From NCBI GenBank assembly GCA_934359755.1, contig CAKRLV010000040.1, forward strand, positions 1 through 21,809: a DNA stretch of 21,809 bases, given 5' to 3'. Below, in pieces: positions 1 through 7,616 of the stretch. The notes beneath the pieces were generated by a model. It worked only from the letters and a program-made list of their open reading frames with translations, was not told the origin of the DNA and searched no databases. Every line of letters begins with the position of its first letter. Within the stretch, counting starts at the first letter, position 1. Origin of the DNA: an uncultured Agathobacter sp. Its GTDB lineage: Bacteria; Bacillota; Clostridia; Lachnospirales; Lachnospiraceae. The position numbers and the translations under genes were made by a program.

Positions 1-30
1 AGTAAAACCCAAGAAATGGGAGAAAGGAGA

Positions 31-67
31 ATAATCCATTAACCTCAAAAGAGGATAATTGGATTAT
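31..67. repeat. Inverted repeat upstream of the response regulator gene
   Basis: The arms ATAATCC...CCTC (from 31) and GAGG...GGATTAT (to 67) are near-perfect reverse complements around an AAAA loop at 47-50. The hairpin ends 12 bases before the ATG at 80. No T-run follows on the plus strand, so it does not look like a simple terminator. It could be an operator for the downstream response regulator, an mRNA leader hairpin, or the tail of an element cut by the window edge. Confidence 0.5.
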
Positions 68-79
68 ACGTGAGAGTCA

Positions 80-778
80 ATGAATATTAGTGATTACAAA
101 ATATTATTACTTGATGATGAAAAGGAAATCCTTACTCATGTAAAGAATGAGTTGTTAAAGGAAGGATTTTATAAAATTATTACAGCAAGCACTGTCTATG
201 AGGCAAAGGAATTGTTTATGGCAGAAAAACCGCATTTACTTGTTTTAGATATAATGTTGCCAGATGGAGAGGGCTATGAGGTGTTAAAATATGCACGAAT
301 GCATGAAAATGTTCCTGTAGTTTTCTTGACAGCGAAAGATGAGGATATTGATAGATTAGTGGGATTGGGGTTAGGTGCTGATGATTATATTACAAAACCA
401 TTTTTAATGAAGGAATTGATTTATAGAATTACTGCGATATTGAGAAGAACATATCAAACGGATGTTCAACCTGAGTTCATTTTTAATTTGGGAAGCACGG
501 TGGTAGATTTTTCACAAAATCTCATAATTAATGGAGAACTAAGAGTTGGAATGACTGCAAAAGAACGTGATATTATAAAAAAATTATATGAAAATAAAAA
601 CAGGGTAGTTACAAGAGATTCGCTTGCAGACGCAATATGGGGAGAAGATGTCTATGGAAATGAGCAAAGTTTAATGATGCATATTCGAAGAATAAGAAAG
701 AAGATTGAGCAAAATCCATCTGAACCGCAATATTTAATAACAGTTAAGGGGATTGGCTATAAATTGAAAATTAATTAA
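80..778 (+). CDS. OmpR/PhoB-family response regulator
   Basis: Cytoplasmic two-component response regulator of 232 aa, the usual length for the OmpR family. The receiver domain (about 6-120) has acidic residues D12/D13, phosphoacceptor D57 in LVLDIMLPDG, T84 and K106 in TKPF. The winged-helix DNA-binding domain (about 133-230) has the typical LTAKE-like start (here MTAKERDII) and the RRIRKKIE recognition helix. The ATG at 80 has only a weak GAGAG site at 72-76. The kinase gene starts 12 bases downstream, so the two are surely one system. With an ABC permease and ATPase next, the likely job is to switch the transporter on in response to an extracellular signal. The target is not determined. 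The gene is visibly AT-rich, like the rest of its operon. Confidence 0.93.
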   Translation: MNISDYKILLLDDEKEILTHVKNELLKEGFYKIITASTVYEAKELFMAEKPHLLVLDIMLPDGEGYEVLKYARMHENVPVVFLTAKDEDIDRLVGLGLGADDYITKPFLMKELIYRITAILRRTYQTDVQPEFIFNLGSTVVDFSQNLIINGELRVGMTAKERDIIKKLYENKNRVVTRDSLADAIWGEDVYGNEQSLMMHIRRIRKKIEQNPSEPQYLITVKGIGYKLKIN

Positions 779-790
779 GAGGAATATATT

Positions 791-2128
791 ATGAGAGATA
801 TACTCAAACGTTATATTAAAATAACAATATTTATTGTTACAGCATTATTAATAATGAATTTTTTTTTGATAAAAGTATTATTGGATTTTACTGAAAGCAG
901 TTCCCCACAAGAACGTAGTTATTTTCTAAATGGAATAACAATAGCTGATAATGTGTGTTCAATTAGTGATGAGAGTATTAAGTATGTAAAAAATAATTAT
1001 AAATGGATGATGATATTAGATGATTCTGGAAAATTGATCTATTCTTATATGCTTCCAGATGAGTTGAAGAGAGATTATACTGTGGGTGAAATTGCTGATG
1101 GAGCAAAGTGGTATCTTGAAGATTATCCGATTAATATGATAAATGCTCCAGGCGGATTGGTTATTTTAGGTAAAGATTCAAAAAGTATATGGAAAAAGAA
1201 CGTTGCTATTAAATTAGAAAATGGAATAGTTGCAGCTGTTGTAGTTGTAGTTTTAAATATTATAGTTACAATTGTATTAGCATATCTGTTATCGTTTGCG
1301 TATATGAAAGAATTGAAGACAGTTGTTGCAGGGATTTTGGAAGTATCTGATGAAAAAGAAATTAAATTAGATGAAAAAGGTCATTTAAAGGAAATAATAA
1401 GGGCGATTAATAATGTTTCAGAGAAGTTGACAGAACAGAAAAAAGCAATTAAAAAATCTAATAAAATGAAAGAAGAATGGTTGGCAGGAGTATCACATGA
1501 CATAAGAACACCTTTATCTGTAATTGTTGGAAATGTTGAAGAATTATATTGTACAGTAAATAAAGATGAAAAAAATTGCAAATTGGATATAATAAAGAAC
1601 CAGTCATTCAAAATAAAATATTTGGTTAATGACTTAAATTTAATTAATAAGATGGACAATAATTTTTTTGAACTTAATACAAAAGTTCTTGATATCAATA
1701 GATTGCTTAGAGAATGTATTGTTGATGTTATGAATATGTATGGACAGGATAAGTATGAATTTATAATGAAAAATGAGTCTGAAGACGAAAAACTGTATTT
1801 AGAATGTGATGAGCATTTGTTGAAAAGAGCATTTGGAAATATTTTAATAAATAGCATAGTGCATAATGAACAAGGATGTAAAGTAGTTATATATGTTAGA
1901 AAAAAAGATTCTGATATAAACATTATTTTTGAAGATAATGGGAGTGGAGTAAATAGGGAGAAAATCTGCATGTTGAATACTATGAAGGAGGGAAATACGG
2001 ATAATATACATGGTTGGGGTACTATGGTTGTAAAAAGAATTATACAATTACACTCAGGCAATACAAAATTTAACAATTTGAATAATGGAATGCAGGTTGA
2101 AATTACGCTACCACAAAAGTTAGATTAA
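791..2128 (+). CDS. Membrane sensor histidine kinase
   Basis: Two-component sensor kinase of 445 aa, partner of the regulator just upstream. TM1 is about residues 9-31, an extracytoplasmic sensor region about 32-143 matches no domain I recognise, and TM2 is about 146-170. A linker/coiled region leads to the H-box EEWLAGVSHDIRTP with phosphoacceptor H236. The HATPase_c domain shows N350/N354 in GNILINSIVHNE, the D382-N-G-S-G386 G1 box and a G2 box reading HGWGTMVVKRI, where many kinases have GxGLGL. The ATG is preceded by AAGAGGA (777-783). The sensor loop of about 110 aa is larger than in BceS-type intramembrane kinases, so direct ligand sensing is plausible. Confidence 0.93.
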   Translation: MRDILKRYIKITIFIVTALLIMNFFLIKVLLDFTESSSPQERSYFLNGITIADNVCSISDESIKYVKNNYKWMMILDDSGKLIYSYMLPDELKRDYTVGEIADGAKWYLEDYPINMINAPGGLVILGKDSKSIWKKNVAIKLENGIVAAVVVVVLNIIVTIVLAYLLSFAYMKELKTVVAGILEVSDEKEIKLDEKGHLKEIIRAINNVSEKLTEQKKAIKKSNKMKEEWLAGVSHDIRTPLSVIVGNVEELYCTVNKDEKNCKLDIIKNQSFKIKYLVNDLNLINKMDNNFFELNTKVLDINRLLRECIVDVMNMYGQDKYEFIMKNESEDEKLYLECDEHLLKRAFGNILINSIVHNEQGCKVVIYVRKKDSDINIIFEDNGSGVNREKICMLNTMKEGNTDNIHGWGTMVVKRIIQLHSGNTKFNNLNNGMQVEITLPQKLD

Positions 2129-2130
2129 TG

Positions 2131-2196
2131 TTAGGTAAATATTATTATATAGTTATGCATAGGTGATATTATCATTTCAAGGTAGGTCTTACCTAA
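2131..2196. promoter_or_regulatory. Operator-like nested palindromes before the ABC permease
   Basis: The 93-base gap between kinase and permease holds TTAGGTAA (2131-2138), its exact reverse complement TTACCTAA (2189-2196), a local palindrome TAGGT-CTT-ACCTA (2183-2195) and, between them, the 11-base palindrome TGATATTATCA (2164-2174). This density of dyads in a short gap fits binding of the operon's own response regulator, giving separate control of the transporter genes. That role is inferred. Confidence 0.4.
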
Positions 2197-2221
2197 ATTT
2201 TTATGGTGGTAGTGAATTTAT

Positions 2222-4216
2222 ATGAAAAAATTTCTTCTTATTTTTCTCATCGGACAAATGTTTGTGTGTTCATTTATTTATGGTCAGTCTTTTTATGATA
2301 TATATTTCCTGAATAATATGGGAGATGAAAATTTAAATTCGTATTATTTAGAGGAAGCTAATGGCACAAGCCTTGGAAATTTGTACGATGAATTAATTAA
2401 ACAAAAAAAATCTATTGAGGTTGTAAAGGAACCAATATCTACAGATGGAATACAAGAATATGAGGTATATGATACTGATGATATATCTATATCTCCAGTA
2501 ATTCCTGTTAGTAAAGAAAAAAAAGTTAGTTATTTGAGATTATCAAAGGAAGATTTTGCCGATTCAACCGGTAAGTTTAAATCTGATATATCGTATGAAC
2601 AAATCCAATCAATATCTAATAAGTTAAATTTAACAATAAAAGAATGTGATGATAATAACATAAGTTATTTTCAGGCTATAAAAAATAACGCTGTTAATTT
2701 AATAATTTTGATTTTGATTTCGCAGTTTATTTTGTTAGTATATACATTTTCAAGAATTAAAATTAATGCGATAAAAAAATTAGATGGGTTTTCTTCATTG
2801 AAAATGATTTTGGACTCGTTTAATGAATTTTTACCCATGGAATTATTGGCAACAGGAATAACGATATTAATTCATGTGGCATATTTTTCATTTAATAAGC
2901 GTTTATCAATAAAGTATTTTGTTGGATTAATAATTGCTATATTGATAGTTTGGGGTTTTACAATAATTCAATTATTATTTACTCAAATAAGTATTCGTTA
3001 TATTAATATTAATTCGATGATAAAAAATCAGGTTTATTCATCAGTGTGGAATAATGTAATGAATGTTATAAAAATTGTTTTTATTATAGCTGTTACAATT
3101 TCAATCTCGTTACTAACAAATGAACTTAAGGGATATAATAAATCATTAGAACGCATTGAGGGGTATAGAAGTTTGGCTAAATACTACACTTCTAATGGTT
3201 TTAATGCAGATGAGTATGATAAATTATTTGCTGATAATGATAGTATTGAAAACTTATCTAAAGCAGTAAAAAATTTATATGATAAATATTATAGCAAATC
3301 AATTTTAATTGATGCAAATATTACCAATATTGCGAGTGATTCTTATTACGAGATATATAAAACAAATTTTAATGAATTAAATGACTCTTACAAAGAAAAT
3401 TATGTGGTTGTAAATAAAAATTATTATGATAAGTATATGAATTTTCTTGATGAGAATGGAAATCGAATTTCAATATCAGATTCAGAGTCGGTAATATTGG
3501 TTCCGCAGAAATATAAGCAGGAAAAAAATGTGAAGCAATTTTGTTATGAACAATATAATTCTATGATGAATTATGATTGTTTTTATAAGGGGGAACAGGA
3601 AAAAAAGTTTAAAGATGCAACTATTGTTTATATAAGGGATGAGCAGACTACGCCACTGTTAAATGAATATTTACTAGAAACAGGAGAAGAGATTAAGAAT
3701 TCTATAATATTTATAGATAATGGAAATTTTGATGGAACATGGTATCTATCTGAATTATCAAATGGAAAATTAGCTTTTGAATTAACAGATCGAGATGAGT
3801 ACAAAATGTTATTAGCGGAATATGAAATTGATAATCTGCTTTCTGTAGGAACGTTATTGACACCATTAACAGAGGATATAAGATATTATGAGTTTTTAGT
3901 ATATCAATCGACAGTATTTGTAATATTATTTGTGCTTACATTATTTATGATAATATTCTTTTCAAATTATTTGGAAGTTATGGTGAATAGGAAACGATAT
4001 GCGTTAAAACATTTGATGGGGTTTTCAATAATAAAAAATGTAAAGTTGCAACTGATAATGGAACTTATAGTTTTAATTTTGGCAATTCCATTGCTAGTAT
4101 TCAAGCAAAATATTCTTATAATAATTTTAAGCGTTGTATTAGATATAGCAATTTTACTGATTATGATTAGACATCTGATATTTAACAATGTTTCAGAGAT
4201 TATGAAGGGAGAGTGA
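2222..4216 (+). CDS. ABC transporter permease, bacteriocin-associated integral membrane type
   Basis: Large membrane protein of 664 aa. A signal-like TM lies at 3-20, then an extracytoplasmic segment to about 155, TM segments near 158-176, 206-222, 232-255 and 281-299, a large outside domain of roughly 260 residues (300-560), and three C-terminal TMs (about 563-590, 611-628, 629-650). KRYALKHLMGFS (about 594-605) is the coupling-type motif seen in FtsX/MacB-fold permeases. Size, topology and the adjacent small ATPase recall the putative immunity permeases near lactococcin 972-type bacteriocins. That assignment is from memory. No bacteriocin precursor is visible in the window. The start has only a distant GGTGG. 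Likely role: peptide export or self/antimicrobial-peptide resistance. Confidence 0.8.
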   Translation: MKKFLLIFLIGQMFVCSFIYGQSFYDIYFLNNMGDENLNSYYLEEANGTSLGNLYDELIKQKKSIEVVKEPISTDGIQEYEVYDTDDISISPVIPVSKEKKVSYLRLSKEDFADSTGKFKSDISYEQIQSISNKLNLTIKECDDNNISYFQAIKNNAVNLIILILISQFILLVYTFSRIKINAIKKLDGFSSLKMILDSFNEFLPMELLATGITILIHVAYFSFNKRLSIKYFVGLIIAILIVWGFTIIQLLFTQISIRYININSMIKNQVYSSVWNNVMNVIKIVFIIAVTISISLLTNELKGYNKSLERIEGYRSLAKYYTSNGFNADEYDKLFADNDSIENLSKAVKNLYDKYYSKSILIDANITNIASDSYYEIYKTNFNELNDSYKENYVVVNKNYYDKYMNFLDENGNRISISDSESVILVPQKYKQEKNVKQFCYEQYNSMMNYDCFYKGEQEKKFKDATIVYIRDEQTTPLLNEYLLETGEEIKNSIIFIDNGNFDGTWYLSELSNGKLAFELTDRDEYKMLLAEYEIDNLLSVGTLLTPLTEDIRYYEFLVYQSTVFVILFVLTLFMIIFFSNYLEVMVNRKRYALKHLMGFSIIKNVKLQLIMELIVLILAIPLLVFKQNILIIILSVVLDIAILLIMIRHLIFNNVSEIMKGE

Positions 4217-4221
4217 TAAAG

Positions 4222-4875
4222 ATGGATGCTATGATGGAAATAGATAATATTGGGAAAAAATTTAATGATCAATATATTTTACAGAATATTAAGCTCACTA
4301 TAAATAAGGGGGAAATGGTAGCTCTTGTTGGGAAAAGTGGGAGTGGTAAAACCACATTACTAAATATTTTGGGACTTATATCAGCACCTTCATCTGGAAG
4401 ATATAAAATAAAAGGGAAAAGTATAAATAGTATTAATTCTAAACAGGCAATGATACTCAGAAGAAATACAATAGGATATTTGTTTCAAAATTATGGTTTA
4501 ATTGATGATGAAACTGTTGAATGGAATTTAAGATTAGCGTATGCATACAAAAAAATACCTAAAAGAGAGCAAGAATTGCAAATTAATCAACTTCTCAATG
4601 AATTCCAATTGGAAGGAAAGGGTAAGAATAAAGTGTTTCAGCTTAGTGGTGGAGAGCAACAACGAGTTGCGTTAATAAAGCTTATTATTAGGGATTGTGA
4701 AATAATTTTAGCTGATGAACCAACGGGCTCGCTTGATGCTGGAAACCGAGATTTGGTTATGGAAAGACTAAAGGATATGAACAAATTAGGGAAAACTATT
4801 GTTATTGTTACACATGACTTAAATGTAGCAGAAAAGTGTAATAGGATTGTTGAATTGGATAGAAAAGACAATTGA
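4222..4875 (+). CDS. ABC transporter ATP-binding protein, MacB/LolD-like
   Basis: Cytoplasmic ATPase of 217 aa that energises the upstream permease. Numbered from the ATG at 4222: Walker A GKSGSGKT (37-44), Q-loop Q89 in FQNYGL, signature LSGGEQQR (141-148), Walker B with E166 in IILADEPTGSLD, and H198 in VTHDL. A GTG at 4213 overlaps the permease stop as GTGA and is also in frame, but AAGGGAGAG (4205-4213) is 8 bases from 4222, so I prefer the ATG. The overlap or tight spacing implies translational coupling. The sequence belongs to the lactococcin 972-type/MacB group of short exporter ATPases by appearance. The exact substrate is unknown. Confidence 0.92.
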   Translation: MDAMMEIDNIGKKFNDQYILQNIKLTINKGEMVALVGKSGSGKTTLLNILGLISAPSSGRYKIKGKSINSINSKQAMILRRNTIGYLFQNYGLIDDETVEWNLRLAYAYKKIPKREQELQINQLLNEFQLEGKGKNKVFQLSGGEQQRVALIKLIIRDCEIILADEPTGSLDAGNRDLVMERLKDMNKLGKTIVIVTHDLNVAEKCNRIVELDRKDN

Positions 4876-4924
4876 TACTCATATCCCCATATCACAATAT
4901 AAATATAAAAATTATTAAAAAGGG

Positions 4925-4956
4925 TTCAGGCAGTTAGGAAACTGCCTGAATTTTTT
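4925..4956. terminator. Bidirectional terminator shared by the sensor/ABC operon and aspA
   Basis: A perfect 11-base-pair stem (TTCAGGCAGTT 4925-4935, AACTGCCTGAA 4940-4950) with an AGGA loop is followed by TTTTTT on the plus strand. On the minus strand the same hairpin is followed by a T-rich stretch after ACCC. The aspA stop codon (4934-4936) lies inside the hairpin, so the last aspartase codons form one arm. It serves both convergent transcripts. Confidence 0.92.
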
Positions 4957-6355
4957 CTTTATTTGAATCTGGTTCGGTTACAGCGTATGGATCAAGGACT
5001 GAATTTAAGGTTGCTTCGTCCATAAGACCATATTTTAGAACAAGTTCTTTTACAGGAATATCTGTCTTTAGTGATTCCTTTGCAAGACTTGCAGCTTTCT
5101 TGTAACCGATGTATGGGCACAGTGCGGTAGTGATGCCGACACTTGCATTGAGAAGATCATTGCATCGTTTTTCGTTGGCAGTAATACCGAGGATGCAATT
5201 GTCAGTAAGTGTGGTCACAGCGTGTGTGAGTGTGATGAGTGAATCAAAAAGATTATAGAAGATGACTGGCTCGAAAGCATTTAATTCCATCTGACCAGCT
5301 TCTGCCGCCATTGTAATTGTTGTGTCGTGTCCAATTATATGGAAGGCTACCTGTGATACAACCTCAGGAATAACAGGATTTACTTTTCCAGGCATAATTG
5401 ATGAACCATTCTGCATTGCAGGAAGAGTGATTTCTCCAAGTCCTGCCTTGGGTCCGCTGGCAAGTAGGCGCAGGTCATTGCACATCTTTGACAGATTTAC
5501 AGCACATGCTTTGAGGCATGATGATATGCGGACAAATGCATCAAGATTTTCGGTTGCATCGAACAGGTCACTTGCCTGTGTAAGTGGGTATCCTGTGATA
5601 TGTGCAAGTGTAGGTACGATGTGATCAAAATAATAGCTTGATGTGTTGATTCCTGTACCAACTGCGGTTGCTCCCATATTTACTGTATACATTTCTGTGC
5701 GAACCTGCTTGAGTCGGTCGCGGTCGCGGGTAATCATGGATGCATATGAATGAAATGTCTGTCCAAGGCGCATTGGAACAGCGTCTTCGAGCTGTGTACG
5801 TCCTATTTTTACAATATGGTCGAATTCTTTGGATTTGTCGTATAGCGCTTTTTCAAGTCGGGAGAGAGTTTTATCGAGAGGTTTTAACAAATCAAGAACT
5901 GTGAGTTTGCCAGCAGTTGGAATTACATCATTGGTAGACTGGGCCATGTTTACATGGTCGTTTGGATGTACGATAGAGTAATCACCTTTTCTGCCGCATA
6001 GAATTTCGATAGCTCTGTTGGCAACCACTTCATTCATGTTCATGTTGGCACTTGTACCAGCTCCACCTTGAATTCCATCAACAATAAATTCACAGTCAAA
6101 CATTCCGCAGATAACTTCATTGCAGGCAGATTCGATTGCTCCAGCTATTTCAGGTTTTAATTTGCCGGCATTTCTGTTGGTGATTGCGGCAGCCCGCTTG
6201 ATTTTGGCAAGATTATAAATAAAAGTTGAATTAACTGGAGTTCCTGTTATAGGAAAATTGTTTTTTGCACGCAGTGCCTGTACTCCATAGTAAGCATCCT
6301 CAGGTACGTTCATTGTTCCAATTGAGTCTGATTCAAGTCTCATGTTCTTATTCAT
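4934..6355 (-). CDS. aspA: Aspartate ammonia-lyase (aspartase)
   Basis: Cytoplasmic enzyme that deaminates L-aspartate reversibly to fumarate and ammonia. The 473 aa match family length. Fumarase/aspartase superfamily motifs are clear: GGAGTSANMNMNEV (97-110), QSTNDV (139-144) and the signature GSSIMPGKVNP (317-327), whose S318 is the expected catalytic base. The N-terminus (DSIGTMNVPEDAYYGVQALRAKNNFPITG region) is aspartase-like rather than class II fumarase-like. AGAGGAG sits about 7 bases before the ATG (6353-6355). It is transcribed alone, towards the sensor/ABC operon. Codon use is more GC-rich than that operon. Fumarase is the main alternative, and I consider it much less likely. Confidence 0.93.
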   Translation of the reverse strand: MNKNMRLESDSIGTMNVPEDAYYGVQALRAKNNFPITGTPVNSTFIYNLAKIKRAAAITNRNAGKLKPEIAGAIESACNEVICGMFDCEFIVDGIQGGAGTSANMNMNEVVANRAIEILCGRKGDYSIVHPNDHVNMAQSTNDVIPTAGKLTVLDLLKPLDKTLSRLEKALYDKSKEFDHIVKIGRTQLEDAVPMRLGQTFHSYASMITRDRDRLKQVRTEMYTVNMGATAVGTGINTSSYYFDHIVPTLAHITGYPLTQASDLFDATENLDAFVRISSCLKACAVNLSKMCNDLRLLASGPKAGLGEITLPAMQNGSSIMPGKVNPVIPEVVSQVAFHIIGHDTTITMAAEAGQMELNAFEPVIFYNLFDSLITLTHAVTTLTDNCILGITANEKRCNDLLNASVGITTALCPYIGYKKAASLAKESLKTDIPVKELVLKYGLMDEATLNSVLDPYAVTEPDSNKEKIQAVS

Positions 6356-6692
6356 TATTTACTCCTCTTTTCTTTCAGTATTTTCTTTGAGTGATTTCTT
6401 TTTCGTGCGCATCCTGTGGTGCACTTGTTTGATGTGGAGAGAATAGCACTCATGAGCAAAAAGGTAAATAGATTAAGTGTTATTCCGCTAAACAATAGAA
6501 AAATAGGCACTCAAACTTAAGAATATAAGGAAAAAGTGAAAAAATGTTTACTAAATTTTGGGAAATAAAAATAGCACCCGTTGTGTTTGGGGCTTGTTAG
6601 AATTACAACGCATAATTGTTTTCAAATTTGAGTCTCATTCCTGCATAGCGGAGAGGATTGAACGCATGGTTTCTCAAAGTTCATTTTTGCAA
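6356..6692. other. Gene-free stretch between aspA and azlD
   Basis: These 337 bases carry the aspA ribosome-binding site and presumably its promoter, though no convincing -35/-10 pair is visible on the minus strand. An inverted repeat CGTTGT/ACAACG flanks a 20-base spacer near 6580-6611. An open frame of 63 codons (6558-6749, +) overlaps the azlD 3' end and has no ribosome-binding site or recognisable sequence, so I do not call it a gene. No terminator with a clear T-run is seen for azlD. Confidence 0.5.
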
Positions 6693-7022
6693 TCAAAGAA
6701 ATACAAAGTGTATAAGCACCATATAGCATATGGTTCCGCCTGCTATTGATATGAGCATATTACGTCGCCACAGGTGTAGCACGACGGTTACAATTATAGA
6801 AATAGCCTCGGGCAGACCGTGACTGCCAGCAAGAATATTTATATTTCTAAGACAATATACAACCAGCATTCCAAAAACCGCAGCGGGAAGATATTTACCG
6901 ATGTATTGCACAAATGCTGGTGTTTTTGTATTTTCATTAAAAATTATAAAAGGTAAAAAGCGTGTAAGCATAGTTCCGGCGATACACAGGCCTATTGTAA
7001 TTATCTGTTGTAAGAGTGTCAT
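6693..7022 (-). CDS. azlD: AzlD-type branched-chain amino acid exporter subunit
   Basis: Small integral membrane protein of 109 aa with about three to four hydrophobic segments (roughly 4-22, 39-57, 68-85, 88-107) and the AzlD-like stretch TRFLPFIIF (about 19-27). With AzlC it forms an exporter for branched-chain amino acids and analogues. AGGAGG stands 8 bases before the ATG (7020-7022). The start overlaps the azlC stop as ATGA (7019-7022), the usual azlCD coupling. The reading frame stays open far upstream to 7472, but that longer 259-codon frame is a chance fusion through the broken azlC and should not be taken as the protein. azlD looks intact, yet lacks a full-length partner here. Confidence 0.88.
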   Translation of the reverse strand: MTLLQQIITIGLCIAGTMLTRFLPFIIFNENTKTPAFVQYIGKYLPAAVFGMLVVYCLRNINILAGSHGLPEAISIIVTVVLHLWRRNMLISIAGGTICYMVLIHFVFL

Positions 7023-7421
7023 TGTGATACCTCCTGACTTTCTGGTGGAGTGTCCATTTTTTTCCTCAAAAGTGTGAGTGATAATAGGATAAGTATTATG
7101 GTAGGAATCATAAATGAGTCCGGACCGAAGCAAAAAAGACATGCTACAGACGATAGAATTCCTACAAGCGAGGATATGTGATTGTCTTCTTTTAACCATT
7201 GGTCGAGGAAAATCACCACAAACATTGATGTCATTACAAAACTGATACCTAGTCTCATCACACATTCCAAATATCAGATAAAATTTCTTCCATCCCATTC
7301 CTTTAAATTTATCCAGCATAGATATTCCATAGAATAGATGTCTCGCCTGAATGAGAAACCAGAACCCTGCGAAAATTGGTATTGTATATGGAAATGCTGC
7401 TTTAAGTGCTTTGCGTTTCAT
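7019..7421 (-). pseudogene. azlC: azlC remnant with two internal deletions
   Basis: AzlC normally has about 230-240 aa. Here three AzlC-like blocks remain: an N-terminal block from the ATG at 7421 (MKRKALKAAFPYTIPIFAG... to FWFL), a block from IQARHLFYGISMLDKF to GMCDET ending near 7251, and a C-terminal block in another frame (LGISFVMTSMFVVIFLDQW to the stop at 7019). About 134 codons survive. The joints lie near 7352/7353, where the frame is kept, and near 7251, where it shifts. Together some 100 codons of membrane-spanning core are missing. The promoter, start and C-terminal coupling to azlD all remain, which points to recent damage. A sequencing or assembly error could explain one frameshift but hardly two clean losses. 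Confidence 0.82.
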
Positions 7422-7496
7422 AAAATTGCCTGCCTTGTTATTGAAAATATAATACTTGTAATGTAAACTCAAAGTTAGTTACAACGTACGTGCAAA

Positions 7497-7525
7497 ATTA
7501 TAACGTGATTAGTTCAAATTGACAA
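7497..7525 (-). promoter_or_regulatory. Sigma-A-type promoter for azlCD
   Basis: On the minus strand TTGTCA (plus 7520-7525) is followed after exactly 17 bases by a perfect TATAAT (plus 7497-7502). The azlC ATG is about 75 bases further on. The -35 overlaps that of the divergent regulator promoter (TTGACA 7519-7524). Confidence 0.7.
7509..7524. promoter_or_regulatory. Operator-like site in the azl promoter spacer
   Basis: ATTAGTTCAAATTGAC matches 12 of 16 positions of the symmetric site GTTAGTTCATACTAAC at 7589-7604. It covers the spacer and -35 of the azlCD promoter and the -35 of the divergent promoter. A third, weaker copy, GTTAGTTACAACGTAC, is at 7474-7489. A TetR dimer bound here would block both directions. 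The function is inferred from position and similarity. Confidence 0.5.
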
Positions 7526-7546
7526 GTGATAGGAGTTTATTATTAA
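7519..7546 (+). promoter_or_regulatory. Promoter for the TetR-type regulator gene
   Basis: TTGACA (7519-7524), 16-base spacer, TATTAA (7541-7546). A second candidate, TTGACA (7578-7583) with a 17-base spacer and TAACAT (7601-7606), would give an almost leaderless message for the ATG at 7617. Confidence 0.5.
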
Positions 7547-7588
7547 AGTGGAAAAATTAAACAAGGGCAAGTGGTGCTTGACAATGAG

Positions 7589-7604
7589 GTTAGTTCATAC
7601 TAAC
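7589..7604. promoter_or_regulatory. Symmetric operator for the TetR-type regulator
   Basis: Perfect inverted repeat GTTAGT-TCAT-ACTAAC, 13 bases before the regulator's ATG and inside the second promoter candidate. Size and symmetry are typical of TetR operators, and the related sites at 7474 and 7509 strengthen the case for autoregulation. Confidence 0.55.
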
Positions 7605-7616
7605 ATAATAGGTGTT

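Noticed and set aside
1381..2076. 231-codon minus-strand frame within the histidine kinase gene
   Set aside because: It is the antisense shadow of a very AT-rich real gene with clear kinase motifs. The translation is Phe/Ser/Ile-rich low-quality sequence.
6580..6670. CRISPR-like or mobile repeat ends in the aspA-azlD gap
   Set aside because: Only one short inverted repeat is present; no regularly spaced copies and no transposase.
6558..6749. 63-codon plus-strand frame between aspA and azlD
   Set aside because: No ribosome-binding site, no recognisable sequence, and it overlaps the azlD 3' end.
7023..7472. Continuous 259-aa minus-strand frame running from AzlC N-terminus into AzlD
   Set aside because: The middle part (after GMCDET) is out of frame with AzlC similarity, which continues in another frame. 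azlD has its own AGGAGG and ATGA-coupled start. The long frame is a by-product of deletion.
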